64,000 bases of DNA from Lineus longissimus (lineage: Eukaryota; Nemertea; Pilidiophora; Heteronemertea; Lineidae): the NCBI RefSeq assembly GCF_910592395.1, contig NC_088315.1, positions 1,862,501 through 1,926,500 of the forward strand, read 5' to 3'. Both the position numbers and the translations under genes were made by a program. Positions 38,509-51,600 of the stretch are shown here, piece by piece (the first letter of the stretch is position 1; each line of letters opens with the position of its first letter). The notes beneath the pieces were generated by a model. The model ran no database searches. It saw nothing but the letters and a program-made list of their open reading frames with translations, and was not told the DNA's origin.

Positions 38509-41500
38509 ATGCCAACAGGAGCCATTCCATTTCCATTTGGAAGATGCCGCATTTGTGCTGATAAAGCTACGGGAATCCACTATGGTGTCGCAACTTGTGA
38601 GGGATGTAAGGTAGGCTACTTGTACTTTTTCCATGAAGTGGGAGGTCGTGTACTGTATTAAAATGGGATCCGGTGCTTTGTGAGCAAGGAACTGTCTCTC
38701 TGTGGAAAAGTGCCAAGAAATGAATCTAAGCCTAGGCTCAGCGTCCTGAGATCATTGTTAGGCTGTTACTTGAGTATAGGGGCTGGGGGAACAGAATGCC
38801 TCCCAACCTTAACCTATCTTCCTGACCATCTCTACAGGGTTTCTTCAAAAGAAGCATCGCTAAAGCTGAGAAGTATCGATGTTTCTTTGGTGGAAGCTGC
38901 ACTCTCACGCCAAAAAACAGGAATCGATGTAAATCGTGTCGATTCAAGCGGTGTATGGACACAGGCATGGCCCTTGACGGTAGGTGTACCCTATGATCTG
39001 TGTACTTTGTGACCAAAAATGTCATCAGTGCAATGGTAGAAACAAACACACATAGGTTGATTTCAGACAGGGACAACAGACATCAAAACTAACCGCCCAG
39101 GTCAAATCGTTGCACTCAGTGTAAAGCTTTTTTTTATACCCTGCCCTTTTCAATTGCTGGTTAATGCAATGTTATCTTGTGGTGTGTTATCAGACCAAAC
39201 AGTTACCAAGGAAACGCATTATCATATCTTTCATACTTCTTATTGATACTGTCAGTAATTGCTTGTGTGACTGTGTTCATAGTGCCGCCAACCAAATTGT
39301 TTGTTACCATGGCAATGGTCTGTTTGAGGAATCATTTAAACAGGTGCGAATTTAACATGGAAGTGTAAAAGACTGTCTTTTTTATTGAGCGGGAGAGTTA
39401 TATTTGAAGCCACTATAGCCTTTTTTGTCTTTTATTCCATTTTAAATATGATTTTTGGATATATACAACTGACTAACAAAACTAAGTCCCTAAAAAATTC
39501 TCCCACAGTAGCCATTTCTTCTGAGCAACTTATTCCACTATTGGTCTCTTGCAGCTGTCAAAATGGGCCGCATTCCAAAAATCGAAAAAGAGAGAGCACT
39601 GGAGGAGGAGAAAGACAAGACGTTTGAAGGTTGCAAGGATTCTGAACCTGTTTACGAGCCTAGCAGTGTGAGTAATACACCTTGCTCGAGCTCCGGTGTT
39701 AGCAGCAGGGATAGAAGTCCTTCTGACGTTGTTTTCAGTGACCCGGATAGTGTGACTGAGTCAAAAGGGTTAAACACAGATGAAAGAGTGTCTCGACCAA
39801 CCCTGAATTTCCAGCAGTACCCTCCAAATGGGAGGAATTATGGACCAGAGTTGCCACGACTGGGGAATGAATATCGGGATCATCAGAGCTTGATACACAG
39901 TCAGATGAAATCTGGGAAACCTGTTGCGATGGAACATTCTAACTCGGAGGTGCAAGTATCTCTACCAAATGAAATAAAGACAGAAGGTCCTATGCCTAGG
40001 GATTTTTCCGTTGACCCTCGTGTTCCTGGCCAGAATGGGGTAAAGGTAGAGAATTCTGTTCCCAGGGGTGGGCTGGCCTCGTATTCTGACCCAGGGGGGC
40101 TGGGAGCTAATGGTCAACCTATTCCCAGAGTCAATTCAGCGGAGTCGCATGTCTCAATACATATTGGTATGAAGTTGGGTGAACATGCTTCAAGGAAAGT
40201 CACAGAATCGTGCTTCGTACCACAGGCATCAGTGTCAGTGGGAAACCATTGTAACCCAATTACAACAGTGTCAACCCAACCTGGGGAACAATTCAGTTCT
40301 TGGCCGCAACCTCACATTATAAATGGAGCTAGTGGTGACACCAGACTTCAGAATGGGAGCGAGAAAAAGACAAGTATGCGAAGTCCGGGAATGACACCAT
40401 CATCGGTTTATAACTCGGAAGTTGTCAAGCAGTTATTCACACATGCTCTTGAAAACATTTGCCAGGATGGTAGGAAGGTGCAGCTGATTGAAAAATTCTT
40501 ACACAATTCTGATTCAGCAACGTCCAGTTTTGGCGCCAGTTGTGAAACTTCGTCTGCCATTACTGTTTCGTCAGCACCGTCTGGAAGAGATGATCATTGT
40601 TTACAAGACATGATGACGCAGACCGTTGTGAGCCAGCAGCAGGTGCGGACTTCTTTCAGTGTTGATGAGGGCCAAAAACATCAAACTGACTTGGGGCCGA
40701 ACCGTAAGTTAGGACGGACAAATCCCACTGTTAATGTGACTGGGACAATGTTTTCTGGTTTGAAGGGAGGCGAAATTAGGCAGCCAATTTCTAACCAGTC
40801 GCACTCACATGGCATGCATAAACTCCCCCCAACACTACCTCAGCTTGCAGCTGTAATGTGTCCAAGCCATAATACAATTCCACCCACCCAGTATTCCTCA
40901 CAAGGCCAACCAATGGAGCAACATCCATCGGACTGGTACAGCTGGAGTAATGACTCTTTTTTTAAGGACAGGAACAACCTGGTAAACACCTCAGATTATC
41001 AAAGACATTCCACTGAAAACACTCCAGCACAGCAGCCCAACACTTGCCATCATATTAAAATAAAACAGGAGCCTCAGATGGTTTTCCAGACCTCTGATTG
41101 CCATTTTAGAAGCAATGGACAAATGCCTAACTCAAATTCTAGCATGCCATATCGGTTCCCTCAAAATGGCCAATGTTTAAAAAGTGATACCGAATTCCGA
41201 GCCGATTCTTGCGTTGATACAACACAGTGTAATGATGGAGGTTCCAAAGACGTAAAGCGAGAATATGACAGTAATGACATTCAGATAATTGAGAGTATAT
41301 TCTCGGACTTTGCTACGTCGAGCCAGACAGCCAAAGTTGAACAAAATAGTAACAATCCAATGCTGCCACCGGACACAGATGATTGCTTCCCACTTGATGA
41401 CATCAACGTTGAGGTTCTAGATGATGAAAATCTCTGCGGGGAGGAGTTGGTGCATCACTTACAGAAATGGTACGAGAAGATTGAAGTCCTTTCTCTCAGT

Positions 41501-43285
41501 ATGACCAAAGCTCTCCATGACGGTCTTAAAGCTGGAACACATTTGGTAAGTATGTTTTGTTGGTCTTTTCACTTTCAGACGTTCTCATGATGTCGTACCT
41601 GCACACAATCACTCTGAAACCCTCAAGATTAACTAAAAGACAGCAAGCATTTGGGCCCCTGAATCTCCTCTCAGCTTTTGTAAGGTTCTGTGGTCTTGAA
41701 TTTTGATGATTTTCTCTCAGGTTCAGTTCTCAGCGATAGTGTTGAACTCGTGTATTTAAAAAATTTCTTTCAGGATATGGTCATTCCTCTGGATTCCCCA
41801 AAGCCGAAACGGGCGGATGCTCTACATGTGTGGAAACTGTTATTCTTGAATGTTGAACCATGTGGCGTTCAAGTTGCAAGTAAGTTCTGTACCTTGAAAG
41901 GAGAGCAAAATTGATGCCAGCTGACACTTTTGTTTGATGGAAGAGGTCCTGTGTCTGTGGGGGTTTTGGTATGCGTCATAAGATACAATATGTAGTTCTA
42001 AAGGCCACATTGTGTATTGTACGCGATGGTAAAATCGACCCTAAATCCATCCTAAAACGATGTGTGCACTAGATTGTGGAACTTCGGTCCATGGATTTCA
42101 TGTTTTCCTCCTCTCTTGTTTGCAGATTTCTGTCGTATAATTCCTGGATTTTCACGGATTGCAACAGAAGACAAGGATTTGTTGGTCACCTCATCCTTCT
42201 TTGACCTCTGGTTGGTATGTATTGTGCTACGTGCTCTTAATAACCTATTGTTGCTCAGCAATCTACCTATTGTTGCTCGGCAATCTACCTATTATTGCAC
42301 AGCAATCTACCTATTGTTGTGCGGCAATCTACCTATTATTGCACAGCAATCTACCTATTGTTGCTCGGCAATCTACCTATTATTGCACAGCAATCTACCT
42401 ATTGTTGCTCAGCAATCTACCTATTGTTGCTCAGCAATCTACCTATTATTGCACAGCAATCTACCTATTGTTGCTCGGCAATCTACCTATTGTTGATTTC
42501 TCTCTGGTATCAAAAGCGACCTCAGTGTGAGCCCTGAGACTGCGCCTCCCCCCCCCCCCAGCAGATTCAGTTAGTCCTGACCTCATTATTAGGAGACCAA
42601 CTCTCTTACCTGTACATTTTCCTTCAGATATGTCACAGTTCTCTGTTTTTCGAGGGTGAGGTTCATATCCTGTTCCCGCAGGATGACAAGATCAAATATT
42701 GCCGCTACTGGATGAAGCAGTTCCTGCCTGAAGAACTTATCAAGAAATTCTTCAACTTCTGTGATGTATTTAACAGCTGTAATCTGACGAGGGGAGAAAT
42801 TGCAGTTATCATGGCAGTGCGAGCTACATTACCAGGTCAGATTCTCAGCCCAACTAGCTGAACTGTTGATTCACTGATGAAGTCTACTTTATCAAAACAC
42901 AGGCCTTTTGTAATATAACACAGTAGACACACTATAATATGGTATAACACAGCATAACACACTGATCACTGACAACTTGCTGCAAGTAGCTAGGTACAAG
43001 TAGACCCATGGTCTAAAGGGAAAATCACCTAATTAGTTATTTGTCGTCATTTCAGAACGGCCCGGACTAAAAGATGTCGAAGCCGTTAAGAAACTCAACG
43101 CGCGTTACTTAAACCTGATGGTGCAGATTATCATCACGAATCATACAAACGAGGGCGGGAACATCCTTAAGAAGCTGTTTATGGTTCTCCCGTTACTCAA
43201 TGATATCAACGAGCATCAGAATAAGGTCATTGGAAGCTTCCGGGTTGATGACATCCCATGCCAGGATGACGAGCAACCATCATAG
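38509..43285 (+). CDS. NR1-type nuclear receptor with very long hinge
   Basis: Seven coding exons: 38509-38610, 38838-38979, 39555-41545, 41774-41879, 42126-42214, 42628-42835 and 43056-43285 (TAG). They give 955 aa. An in-frame stop at 38488 fixes the start. The DNA-binding domain has two C4 zinc fingers (C13, C16, C30, C33; C49, C55, C65, C68) and the P-box CEGCKG. It is followed by [13 protein letters not shown], an extension like that of NR1D/NR1E/PPAR. One 2-kb exon encodes a ~660-residue, Ser/Asn/Gln/Pro-rich hinge with five psi-K-x-E motifs (K223, K245, K585, K649, K675). The ligand-binding domain carries the NR signature ([25 protein letters not shown]) split between exons, and helix 8-10 motifs ([11 protein letters not shown]). 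The C-terminus ends soon after helix 10 without an evident AF-2 motif. It is a DNA-binding transcription factor; ligand and orthologue are unknown. Confidence 0.9.
42240..42497. repeat. 22-bp minisatellite in a nuclear receptor intron
   Basis: About 12 copies of a 22-bp unit (caatctacctattgttgctc plus two bases) with variants at the ttgctcgg/ttgcacag position. It starts about 25 bp after the splice donor at 42215. Because 22 is not a multiple of three and the unit has no stop, all three plus frames stay open through it. Confidence 0.92.
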
Positions 43286-43581
43286 CATGAAACTCAAGGC
43301 TGAGGCATTGAGAATCAAGGCAGAGGCATTGCCCTTCAACCAGCTGAATAGTGACTACACAGTACATGTATTTCATTTGCAAGGCGTTTTACAGAGCAAT
43401 ATTGTGCTATGTAACTACACGGGCAAGCCGTCTGGCTCGAAGTGCTGATTCCTGAGGTTAATAAGAATTGAATATCAAGGTTGTCTGTTTTAGTTTTGTT
43501 CAGAACAGAAGTACTTATGACTGATTCTGAACTGTTATATGCATTGTGTTGATGTGATCGGCACAGTATTGTACAAATGTA

Positions 43582-43587
43582 AATAAA
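43582..43587 (+). other. Polyadenylation signal of the nuclear receptor gene
   Basis: AATAAA about 300 bp past the stop codon, in AT-rich sequence. Confidence 0.55.
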
Positions 43588-45647
43588 ATGGTTTGTATAA
43601 GGTTCAACAGTATTCTACCTATTTCATTTATTAGTGCTACTGGCATGCACTCTTCCCATCTATGAGTTGATTTTTGAGATGTTTAGTTGACAAATGCTGT
43701 ATAAAATGTAAATATGAACATCACAGCCCAGACTCCCTCCTATACACCAAAATACTGTCAGTTGATACTGATGCACTACTGGTGTTGTCGTTAAATGCTT
43801 GTGCCATTTCTTGTTTGTAGCATTATTTGATTGTGATAGCCTAATATGAATTGGGAAAAGTAAATTGGCTGTTGTTGTTATAGTTGTTGTTGTTGTTGTT
43901 ATTGGGTGATTTGTTTAATATGTGCACATATCTTCCCGGATATGTATCAAGATCATGTAATTCTTCCATATTCTGTGCAAATTTCCGGTTGTAAAATACA
44001 ATGTACTCCCCTGTCCCTCAGGTGCATACAGTTTTGACCAGTTTATGTCATGTGCTGGACATCTTGCAAATATTCTTGTCAAAACTATCCTCAAATTGAC
44101 CATAGGTCTTTGAATAAGTGAGTAAGGCATGTCGGGGCCTATCTGTGATATAAGAACTTTTAATCTTCACTGGAGAACCTTTTTTGCAGTAAAGTGCATT
44201 TTGTTTCAACAGCAGCAGCATGTTATGGAAAGAGAGAGTTGGTGGATATCTAACAGACAAACTTGATTATGACAGTTTTCAGCAGACTAGGAGGGGGGGG
44301 TATGTTGTTGCAGCCAATAAGTTGACGAAATAACATGTTCAGTGCATTTTATTGGCTGGGGATTGAAAGGAATTCTCTTATAGCAGGGTTTGACTGTTAA
44401 TATTGTCGGGGTTTTTCTATATTACATGTAGTACCTGGTTCACAAACTTTATGGTTCGCAGGTCACCAAATATATTAATCAAGACACAATTTGATCAGCA
44501 TATTTTCTAAATTGTAATTATTTACAACTTTTTCAAAATATCACAAGTCATCCCGAGTCAGATATTTGGTTAGCATAGGGCTCATGATGTTGGTGATGGT
44601 GTGTGGTAGATACATATATAACCAGGACCTGCATTGACAAGGGCTCAGTGCTGACTGAATTTAAAAGTTTTGTAGCGAGCACTTAGTTATTTATGCATGT
44701 TTTAAACACCCAGTACAGAAATACATTTATTGTTAAATCAGTTCATCAAACTATGGACAATTATCCCTTTTGTGCTGCACTTTTGTAGAAAAAAATGGCC
44801 CACATACTTTTAAAAGATTGTGCAAGATTTTATGACTGCGTCTTCTATTTACACTTTTCTTTTCTCCACCTTGAAATGTGCAATTGTCATATCATCGTCA
44901 CTGGTACTAAGAGTTGATGTAACTTGTGTAACGTGCCTTGAAATTTTAACTGTCTGCTACAGTATGAATAGATGTTGCTCATTTTCTATATGCCTGTACA
45001 CTTCTGCATGTACGGTTATAGCTGTAATAAAATTACGAGCAAATATTTTATTTTTTGTCTTTTGTATGGTGCAGCTCGTAATTGTCAGAGGTTTTGGTTT
45101 TGATAAAGACATCACAGCCCAATGATATAAAGGACATGAGAATGTTCATGGTACGTGCCAAAGAATGAGTGGAATATGATCATAATGGATTGACGACAGT
45201 GTGATAGCTATGACATGACACCATCCAGTGATCCAGTATAGGCTACCATGGAGATCTTAGTCAATGAGGTGCCACTAGGCACTACCAAGTCCATGACTGT
45301 GTTTGATTGTGACAATACTGTACAAGTTGTCTTAGGTTGTGACTTTGGAAACCCAAGTAGGATTAGTTGCGACTTGGGCCTGATAATTCCACATTCAAAT
45401 CCCCAATGTCTCATCAACGCAAAACTCCTCAGTACTCCTCATGAAGAGAAGAATTTTCAACTGGGACAAAATAATGCGACGAAGACAAAAGACAAATTCC
45501 CAGACTGATTGGACGTCGTCCAGGTGGCGCTGAAGGCCGTGTCTCTTCCGGCATAATGGCCGCCTTGTAGCATCTGTTTATTTTTTCCATGCAAATAATT
45601 TCATTTTGGATATCAAGCGCGGATAGAGATCAAATTCAGATGCAATC
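43588..45647. other. Intergenic region before DNAJC5
   Basis: AT-rich sequence with a GTT microsatellite at 43871-43900. An 86-codon ORF at 45248-45508 has a good ATG context (accATGG) but no recognisable domain. The DNAJC5 promoter and leader should lie near 45500-45647. Confidence 0.4.
43871..43900. repeat. (GTT)n microsatellite
   Basis: Interrupted run of GTT triplets in non-coding DNA downstream of the nuclear receptor. Confidence 0.75.
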
Positions 45648-48600
45648 ATGACGTCGAAAAGAACTAGGTCTATGTCGTAAGTATGACTGTTGGTGCGTTC
45701 TTTGCGTCCAAAATATGTTTTTCTGAGGGAAAATGTGGCAGTGTCATCTTGGAAAAAGTCAATGAAAAATACATTACACTACACTAGGCTATACACATCT
45801 GTATATACAAACAATGTATTGCACAAGTGTAGTGTAAAATGTGCAGATTTGTTTAATGAAGGGGTAAATTCTTAGAGCCTTTGCATGAAGGCAAGGTATA
45901 ACATGAATTCATTTTCTGTCACTTATTTATTGTCTCATCATGATATACAAGCAAGGGAAGGAATGTAGCCTGAACGCCCTGATTACAGTGATGATAGTGT
46001 CTAGTGATACTGATGATAGGACTTTGAAAAAGTGAAAGTGAAGATGTGTTTTTATTATGCATGCTTACCTTGGCCCGTAGCTTGCTTGATGGATTATTGA
46101 GGACAAGCTATATGACTGATGGATTATTCAGTTTAGAGAGCAAAGGTTGTGAATATCTAAGGAAAGACTGAGAGAACCGGTCCCACAGATATGGACTAAT
46201 GAAGTTGGCTCTGACGCTCCTGAGGCTCCGATCCGCCTGTCTGGTGGAGTGAAGGTATTATCAGAGATGACATTGAAGCTTGTCGCATCTCAAAAAAAAA
46301 TAATCCAGGTTCAAGCCCTACTGGCATTGGTTTGTCCATAGGCCCCTGAATGCTAATTAGCGGGATTAGCTAGGAACATTATTTCATACCAGTATCGTCT
46401 GTTAGATTGGGATCATTTATTCAATCATATAACTTTATAACTTGTTCTGTCTTTTCAGCACAACAGGGACAAGTCTTTATGAAACATTAGGAATAAACAA
46501 AGAAGCCACACACGACGATATCAAAAAGGCATATCGGAAAGTAAGTTACCCATTTACCTGATAGGTGGAGCTATTGTCACTGTTCCATAGAGAATATGTC
46601 ATATTTGTCAATATCTTCGTCCTTATTGATACATTTTAGTTTACAACCTATTTTGCCATGGAAGTTACATGTCAGAATGCCTGAAGGGCAAACCAGTGCT
46701 CTAGTCATAAGAAGGTAGAACATCTTGAGCCCTAGGTCCAAGCTAGGTGCTGTCTGCCGCTGTCAGTTAGTTAAATGTGGGTTTGACACCCAATTGCCTT
46801 GATGTCTGAATGAGCAATGAAGTGATGTTTCATGAACATGTATGTGATTGCAGTGTAACTGGCCATATCCTGGTTGTGTGCTTGTCATGCTCTCTGTTTG
46901 GAGTCATTCATTATTGAACTAACAGTGTAATGCATAAGTACATACATGATCGCATGTCCACTTCACAGCATGTATTATGGTCCATGTATGGTAGCCAGTA
47001 TGGATTTCTCGTTCTCTTGAAGCACGACAGCTGTAGACTCTTGAGGCTCGGTACCAGTTTATGAGAAGTTTTATACATTATTTAAGGAGCAAATATCTTC
47101 CTCTGGATAGCTAATGTTTGGCACATATATAAACTACCTGACATGCTCAATTTTGAAGAAGAAAATTCTTTTTGAAATTACTTTGACAGCAAATTTATTA
47201 TAGTGAATAAAACACATGCAACGATCTACGTATTCTCGACGTTTCGTGTATTTGACACTTTTTCAAAGAGATACAGAATCAAAAGATCAACCAGGTTTTA
47301 TACAAAATTTAACAGAGATTCTGGTTTGCGCAGCAAATTTATACATTGTATTGTGAAGTTGAATCTCTCTGTCATGACTATGATGTATAGCAGTGAAAAA
47401 TGAACAGATTTACAATGTTTAACCTGAGGCACTTTTCCAGTTCAATCGATGTACTTCGTTTAGTATTTGAACCATGCAAAATATTTATTCCTCAATGAAC
47501 AATTCTGGAGTGCCTTTGGAGGTTAAGTGGGCCACCCAGGGGGATATTCAACACTGTACATGGACAATAAGTAAGGGGTTTTCTTCCTCATACTTTATCA
47601 ATGGAGAAATCTAAATAATTTGCCTCTCCTTGCATCAATTTTTGATTTACATGTAAAAATACATCGAGATGAAATTCATGCAAATGAAAAATTATGGGTT
47701 ACGAAAGTCACAATATCTTTTTGCTTTGCAGTTAGCTCTGAAGTATCATCCTGATAAAAATCTAGACAACCCTGAGACTACATCTAAGGTAAGTGTTGCC
47801 ATGTGCTTCCTCCTCAACTCCTCCATTCTGGTCAGACATTCTACTCAGGCTTTCAGTGCATGAGGGATGTTCTGGTGCTTGTCTACAAGGTCTCCACCAT
47901 TCAAACCTCAGACCCGATTCTATCTGAACATTAAGATCATGTTCCTCTTTCCAAAGCAAGTGTTTTTCTGCATGATTACGGTACAGCCTGATTGATGTGT
48001 TTATTTGCAAGCACTATATGAATTGCGATGACTCACTTGGCTCAGTTCAACTACTGTCCCTCAAAGAGCTGACCACACAGTCGTTTTGATAGCTTCAATG
48101 GCTTCATTACATTAGGGAAGTCAATTTATGGGTTCTTGATAGCCTGTTGCAAGTTCGGCATCTAATGGCATTGATACAGACACCACTAAACTAATGGCAC
48201 TTTTTCCAGTTTCAAGAAATCAACAGAGCCAATGCAGTTCTCAGTGATACAACCAAAAGAGGAATCTATGACCGCTATGGATCCGTAGGTTTATACGTCG
48301 CCGAACAATTTGGCGAGGAAAATGTCAACACATACTTTGTGCTTACAAGTGGGTGGTGTAAGGTAAGATATCAATCAACTCTGGACTCTCGGGACCATGC
48401 CAAGATAGTTTCTTTTAAATCCCAAATTGATGACACCCCACCTAAATGCATTCAGTTGGCAACATGCGCTGGGACAAGATGACCTAGAATCATTGATATA
48501 CAATGTATGATTGTGCCTTCTATGATTTTTTTAGCTTTTGCTCATGAATAATGGGTATTGGTCTTTTGAAATTTGAATAGCATTTATTGGAATAGCATAG

Positions 48601-51600
48601 CGTCTTCAGCATTTTTGATAGCCCTGCTGCCTCTTTTCATACCGATCACAAGTCCTGATGGTACCCCTTGTGCAAGAGTTACACTACACAGAATTTTTGT
48701 CCTCGCTGTGTCTATTGCATTCCATGTGTGTGGTATGCTGTTGAGTATTGATCAGTTTTCTCTGTATAGCCATTGGTAATGCATTGCTGCTGTGCTGAGG
48801 TCTGTGGTTCCTATTGTAAGGGGCGCGGAGCATCATCAATTTGCCAGTGATAAATGTACAACACAGCGCTCTATTCATTCAGAAACATACTGTAAATCCC
48901 AATCGTGAGTCGCTAAAACCAAAGGCATTGAGACCAAGTCTGGCTCATAGAATCCTTCAAAAGACAGTGGCACCTCCTGGGAACCCTCAAACATACCAGT
49001 TAGGATCTCTCTTTAGCTGTTTCTTCATGACTCACCACAATAACTCGTCTTTTCTTCTTTCAGGCCCTGTTTGTGTTCTGCGGAGTGATCACCGGTTGTT
49101 ACCTGTGCTGTTGTTGCTGTTGCTGTTTTAACTTCTGTTGTGGGAAATGTAAACCAAAGCCACCAGATGAAGATGGCGACTATGCTAATTTACATGTAAG
49201 TATGATACTGATAGCATCACATGGTCGGTCTACCAATCTTGGTGAGACTGAGGCAAAATATGTTGATTGATTTGATATCTAAACAGGCAACCGAACTTGG
49301 TGCCAGAGATAGAATCAGATAAGCCCTCAAGCTCACTGATTGGGCAAGGCTGACATTGTGAATTTTGGCCTTGTTTGCTTTCAAGAGGATTGAACAGTTT
49401 TGATTTTGTTCCCCGCTTTATTTTAGAACCCCCTTTGTGTCCTGTCAAAGTTATCCTTCCCTGATGGTCAGACCTGAATGATGTATTTATGGTAATGCAA
49501 TAATGGCAATAGATGGTACCCCAAGTCAGTAGCACACACTGATTGAAACTTCACCTCTACTTCTGTTTCTCCAAACACATTTACTTTTGAGTTGTCAAGC
49601 AAACAATAATTGAAACCACCAGCTACATCATGTACAGCTGACATCATTACATTCGCTTTATTTTGAAAATGTAGAAGAGGATGATGTCATTATTCTTCAA
49701 TAGACAACAATACAAGCCTGAGTTTATAACTTTGCTAATTTTGTGTTAAAATAACCAGCTTCCTTACAGTTTCGCATCAATAAATACCAATATAATCTGC
49801 TTGAAATAACTTTGGTCTTTGATAGAATCAAGCTTTGATGATTTTGCTTTGGGCTTCATAGCAATCAATATTTGACCTTGACCCGTTTTCTATGACCTTG
49901 ACCTTGCTCTCCTAGGATGATGGGGAGGGCTCCCCAATAACAACTGAACCAACTAGTGCTGACTTCAAGAAAGTAAGTGCTCACTTGCCATTCTGCTTCG
50001 AGCTCTGTACCCTCCTGACAAGATTCCCATCATGCTCTGCTCAATGTGTAAAAGAAGGGAGCGCCATTTCCTGATCCAAGAATTGTATTTCTTGGCGAAG
50101 GATGGCTATGTTCAGCATCCATTGTTGAGCCCTTGCAACTCCCAACAGTCCATGTGTAGAGCAATAGCCTGACATTGCTTCATTCATGTATCTCAGTTAC
50201 AAGTTATGTCGCTTTGCCAGTCGCCCATACCCTCATGTGGGCATGCTACAAGTTCGGCTACAATGCATGGAAGGAGAATAAGTCCTCCCCCACAAGAACC
50301 TAACCAATTTGACTTCTATAAGCACTGGAAATGTTGGATTTTATTATTGTAATAATGTTTCAAACCGTTTGCTTGTTACCATGGTTACCTTATGCAAAAA
50401 ACAACCACCATTAGCTCTTCCCTCCCAGTCTGAACCCAGCTATCTGTAAAAAATATCCTTGCCTTGTCCGTTTCATCTGGTTTGATGGAAGAAAATTGTA
50501 GCTTTGCTGTGAATGCGATCCAGAAGCCTTAATGGCTGACGAGTGTTCCCCATCTCTCTCACTGTTGGCCAAAGAGGTAGCAATTACACTGGCTTATCAC
50601 AGAAACATGCGTGTGTGTTGCATACACTTGTTCAATAACGCATGATATGTAAGTTGTAACTATGACTAGAATCAATGGCCAAATAGAGTGGAACGAGACT
50701 GAGATGGATTTTCAATCAGAGCTGATCATCTGTGATAAACCACCCCAGATAACATCCGTTAACACTAATATACTCCCAACATTGGCATCGCTGGTGGCAC
50801 CACTGTGACAGATGAGAATATGAAGCTAATCTGGGATCTCATCGACTGATCTCAGAGTCTAGTCGGTGAGATACTGCTACTCAGGATTGCAGCTTATGAT
50901 TGGCCAGAAACTTGCTTTGATGTGCCCCTCCCTCACTAAATCTGGCTTGCTGTTGACGCTGCATATGCTTGCTCATGTAGTTATAGTTGCTTTCCATAGA
51001 AATTGTGCCACAGTGTGTTTAGTTTCAAGGAATAGTTTTTCAGAAGAGATAAGAAATAGTCCTACATACATTACAACACCGTGGGTAGTTGATCCTGTCC
51101 AAGTCCTAGTAGAGGATTCGCTTAAAAACTATGAAAATCTTTGTTGGGACTCACTGTCATGGCAAGTCATTCACATTTTGTGATGAATGATGATGCTGAA
51201 ATTACCATGGGTCTCTGGGCAACCCTATTTTGCTTCTCTGCCTGACCATTTAATGCTATCCCAGCAGGAAGACGGGGAGTTCACCCCTATAACCACCGAG
51301 CCAATGGGCGCAAACAATGAGTATAAAGATTAGGGGTAAGTCCGCTAGCTTTAGGCATGGCCGCAAGTGTAACATGGGGAGTTGCAGGAAACGGGCAAAC
51401 TTTCTGACATGGTAATGAAATGAGTGAAATTGTTTCCATAGCAGTGACCTTCAGCTGGGATTGAAAATGAAATAATTTGGTCACGTTTCAATTGATGTCA
51501 GTGACCTTCAGGATAATGACCATCAAGATGACCTTGAATACATCATTCCACATGAGGAATTTTGCCTGTGTCAGTGTAACACTGAATTCGGGCGCCCACG

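Noticed and set aside
42062-42537. Plus-strand ORFs of 144, 123 and 80 codons over the 22-bp minisatellite
   Set aside because: They are repeat artefacts, partly extending the real LBD exon past its splice donor.
45248-45508. 86-codon ORF with good ATG context upstream of DNAJC5
   Set aside because: It has no recognisable domain or splice context, and an overlapping antisense ORF is of similar length; left as unsupported.
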